In this document: positions 12,642 through 13,874 of the stretch, piece by piece
Position numbering within the stretch: the stretch's first letter is position 1
How the letters are laid out: each line of letters begins with the position of its first letter
Assembly (NCBI GenBank): GCA_964354995.1
Contig: CAYHBQ010000021.1
Location: 1 to 13,874, forward strand
From: JBBSZK01 sp964354995
Lineage (GTDB): Archaea > Nanobdellota > Nanobdellia > Pacearchaeales > GW2011-AR1
Direction: 5' to 3'
Length of the DNA: 13,874 nucleotides
The notes under the pieces: model-generated
Databases searched by the model: none
Told to the model about the DNA's origin: nothing
Seen by the model: only the letters and a program-made list of their open reading frames with translations
Program-made: the position numbers and the translations under genes

Positions 12642-13253
12642 ATGAATAAAATAATCGCCCGAGGAGCCGAAGCCGTTATTGAAAAAAAAGGTAAGACGGT
12701 TATTAAAAAACGGATAGTGAAGGGATATCGCCACCCAGAACTCGATGAAAAACTGCGTAAGCAGCGAACACGCGCCGAAGCAAAACTGATTGAAAAAGCC
12801 GGCGCACTAATTTCAACCGCAAAAATAAAAGGGATAAACGAACAAGAAAAAGAGCTCGTACTTGAGTACATCGCGGGAAAGAAGCTCGCAGAAAACTTTG
12901 ACAGAATAAAAAACAAGCAAACAATAGCAAAGCAAATAGGCAAATCAGTAGCGAAACTCCATGACAACAGCATCATCCATGGAGACTTAACCACTTCAAA
13001 CATGATATACGATCCTCAAACAAGAAAAACACACATAATCGATTTCGGCCTCGGGTTTATATCCCATAAAGCAGAAGACAAAGCCGTAGACATTCACGTC
13101 TTCAAAGAAGCACTCGAAGCTAAACACCCTAAAAACCATGACCTGATCTACAGAGCATTCGTAACGGGTTACAAGACCTCAAAAAACGCCCTGCTTGTGC
13201 TCAAACAGCTTGAAAAAGTAGAAAAACGTGGGAGATATAAGGCTCAATACTAA
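12642..13253 (+). CDS. bud32: Bud32 (PRPK-like) kinase/ATPase of the KEOPS complex
   Basis: 203 residues, the size of stand-alone archaeal Bud32. A shortened protein-kinase fold is seen: nucleotide loop ARGAEAVIEKK, basic segment KRIVKGYRHPELDEKLRKQR, catalytic loop HGDLTTSNMI from 113, DFGLGF from 134 in place of DFG, and the C-terminal VDIHVFKEALEAKHP typical of the family. Bud32 with Kae1, Pcc1 and Cgi121 makes N6-threonylcarbamoyladenosine at A37 of ANN-decoding tRNAs, such as the tRNA-Thr in this window. Many archaea fuse Kae1 and Bud32; here Bud32 is separate and no kae1 is nearby. All catalytic residues appear present. A partial membrane protein gene follows one base after its stop. 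Confidence 0.92.
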   Translation: MNKIIARGAEAVIEKKGKTVIKKRIVKGYRHPELDEKLRKQRTRAEAKLIEKAGALISTAKIKGINEQEKELVLEYIAGKKLAENFDRIKNKQTIAKQIGKSVAKLHDNSIIHGDLTTSNMIYDPQTRKTHIIDFGLGFISHKAEDKAVDIHVFKEALEAKHPKNHDLIYRAFVTGYKTSKNALLVLKQLEKVEKRGRYKAQY

Positions 13254-13254
13254 G

Positions 13255-13874
13255 ATGAAACAAAAAGTACTCATTGCCATAGGAATGTTCTTCGTTCTTT
13301 GGGGGTGCGCAGCAATATTCAAAAGTATTTACTTTGGAAACTATGGTCAAATACTTTGGGCCTGTTGGATAGGATTTATTATCCTCGGAATTGGAATAAT
13401 AAGAAAAAATGACTCATTAGTAGTGAGTCAACTAAACATTCTCGCAGTTCCATGGGGTATATGGTCTATCGATTTTATTTACCGATTTATTGAACGTCGG
13501 TCGCTTTGGGGCATAACTGATTACGTATTTACACAAAGTCAAGAAATAGACACATTAGTAACGATGGCACATATTGTTGCGCTGCCTCTCGCACTCTACG
13601 CCCTCGCGTGGTTGAAACCAACCAAGATGCACGCGTGGAAAATAAGCCTCCTTGAACTTGCGGGGCTCTTGATATTGACCACAATCTTTACCGGCACGGG
13701 CTCGGACAATAAAATTAATTGTATTTACGGTCCATGCATCCCTATTGAAATACCACTCCCCGCACCAATTCCTTGGATACTTGCAGTGACCCTATTAGTC
13801 TTTGGTACCAATTACCTGATTACAAAGATATACCAAAAAGAACGTAACCTTTTTAACAGCCTAAACGCCCCTAG
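13255..13874 (+). CDS. Multi-pass membrane protein, partial at the right edge
   Basis: The frame is open from ATG 13255 to the window end (206 codons, no stop). It starts MKQKVLIAIGMFFVLWGCAA and shows about six hydrophobic helices, the last near PWILAVTLLVFGTNYLITKI. Notable parts are NILAVPWGIWSIDFIYRF in helix 3, a His in helix 4 (VTMAHIVALPLALYALAWL), and an external-looking loop with two Cys (NCIYGPCIPIEIPLPAPIP) before helix 6. The Cys pair could form a disulfide. No family is recognised. It follows bud32 by one base and is probably in the same transcript. The last complete codons (LNAP) look like a C-terminal tail, so little may be missing. Confidence 0.75.
   Translation, partial: MKQKVLIAIGMFFVLWGCAAIFKSIYFGNYGQILWACWIGFIILGIGIIRKNDSLVVSQLNILAVPWGIWSIDFIYRFIERRSLWGITDYVFTQSQEIDTLVTMAHIVALPLALYALAWLKPTKMHAWKISLLELAGLLILTTIFTGTGSDNKINCIYGPCIPIEIPLPAPIPWILAVTLLVFGTNYLITKIYQKERNLFNSLNAP

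Noticed and set aside
1..13874. CRISPR arrays, transposases, integrases, restriction or toxin-antitoxin genes
   Set aside because: No regularly spaced repeats and no recognisable protein of these classes were seen on either strand.

Overview
The window looks archaeal, most like a small-genome DPANN lineage of the Woesearchaeota/Pacearchaeota kind. That placement is inferred from gene content and style, not from a marker phylogeny. It carries archaeal-type ribosomal proteins eL42 (L44e) and eS1 (S3Ae), a GINS51-like replication factor, archaeal ApgM phosphoglycerate mutase, a stand-alone Bud32 kinase, SRP54 and FtsY. It also has two tRNA genes without an encoded CCA. TATA boxes lie about 25 bases upstream of most first start codons, which implies mainly leaderless mRNAs. 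A 10-base N run at 245-254 shows that this is a scaffolded draft assembly.

Left part (1-3565, minus strand): an apparent three-gene operon. It starts with a 44-residue ribbon-helix-helix-like protein, continues with a large exoprotein with a type IV pilin-like N-terminus, and ends with a large secreted protein that crosses the N gap and runs off the left edge. Each gene overlaps the next. A strong TATA box and a 17-bp perfect palindrome lie upstream, which suggests autoregulation of a cell-surface system.

Middle part (3594-7283): tRNA-Val(GAC) on the minus strand, a small two-helix membrane protein, an eL42-eS1-unknown gene cluster and tRNA-Thr(TGT). Next comes an AT-richer hypothetical gene lying between two imperfect copies of the tRNA-Thr 3' end, with a perfect 18-bp palindrome and a noncoding stretch that may encode a structured RNA. 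A wHTH regulator and a 7-TM membrane protein, translationally coupled on the minus strand, follow. Then comes a short region with a 25-codon ORF behind a full Shine-Dalgarno sequence and three successive hairpins.

Right part (7285-13874): GINS51 and ApgM on the minus strand, FtsY on plus, a DUF2238-like membrane protein on minus, then SRP54, a VOC-fold protein, Bud32 and a partial six-helix membrane protein on plus. Two divergent gene pairs (apgM/ftsY and DUF2238/srp54) each appear to share one near-symmetric TATA element placed the same distance from both start codons.

Most of the window is housekeeping: ribosome, protein targeting, tRNA modification, glycolysis and replication. The unusual material is the left exoprotein operon, the possible tRNA-Thr insert, the 7-TM/wHTH pair and the structured short-ORF region.
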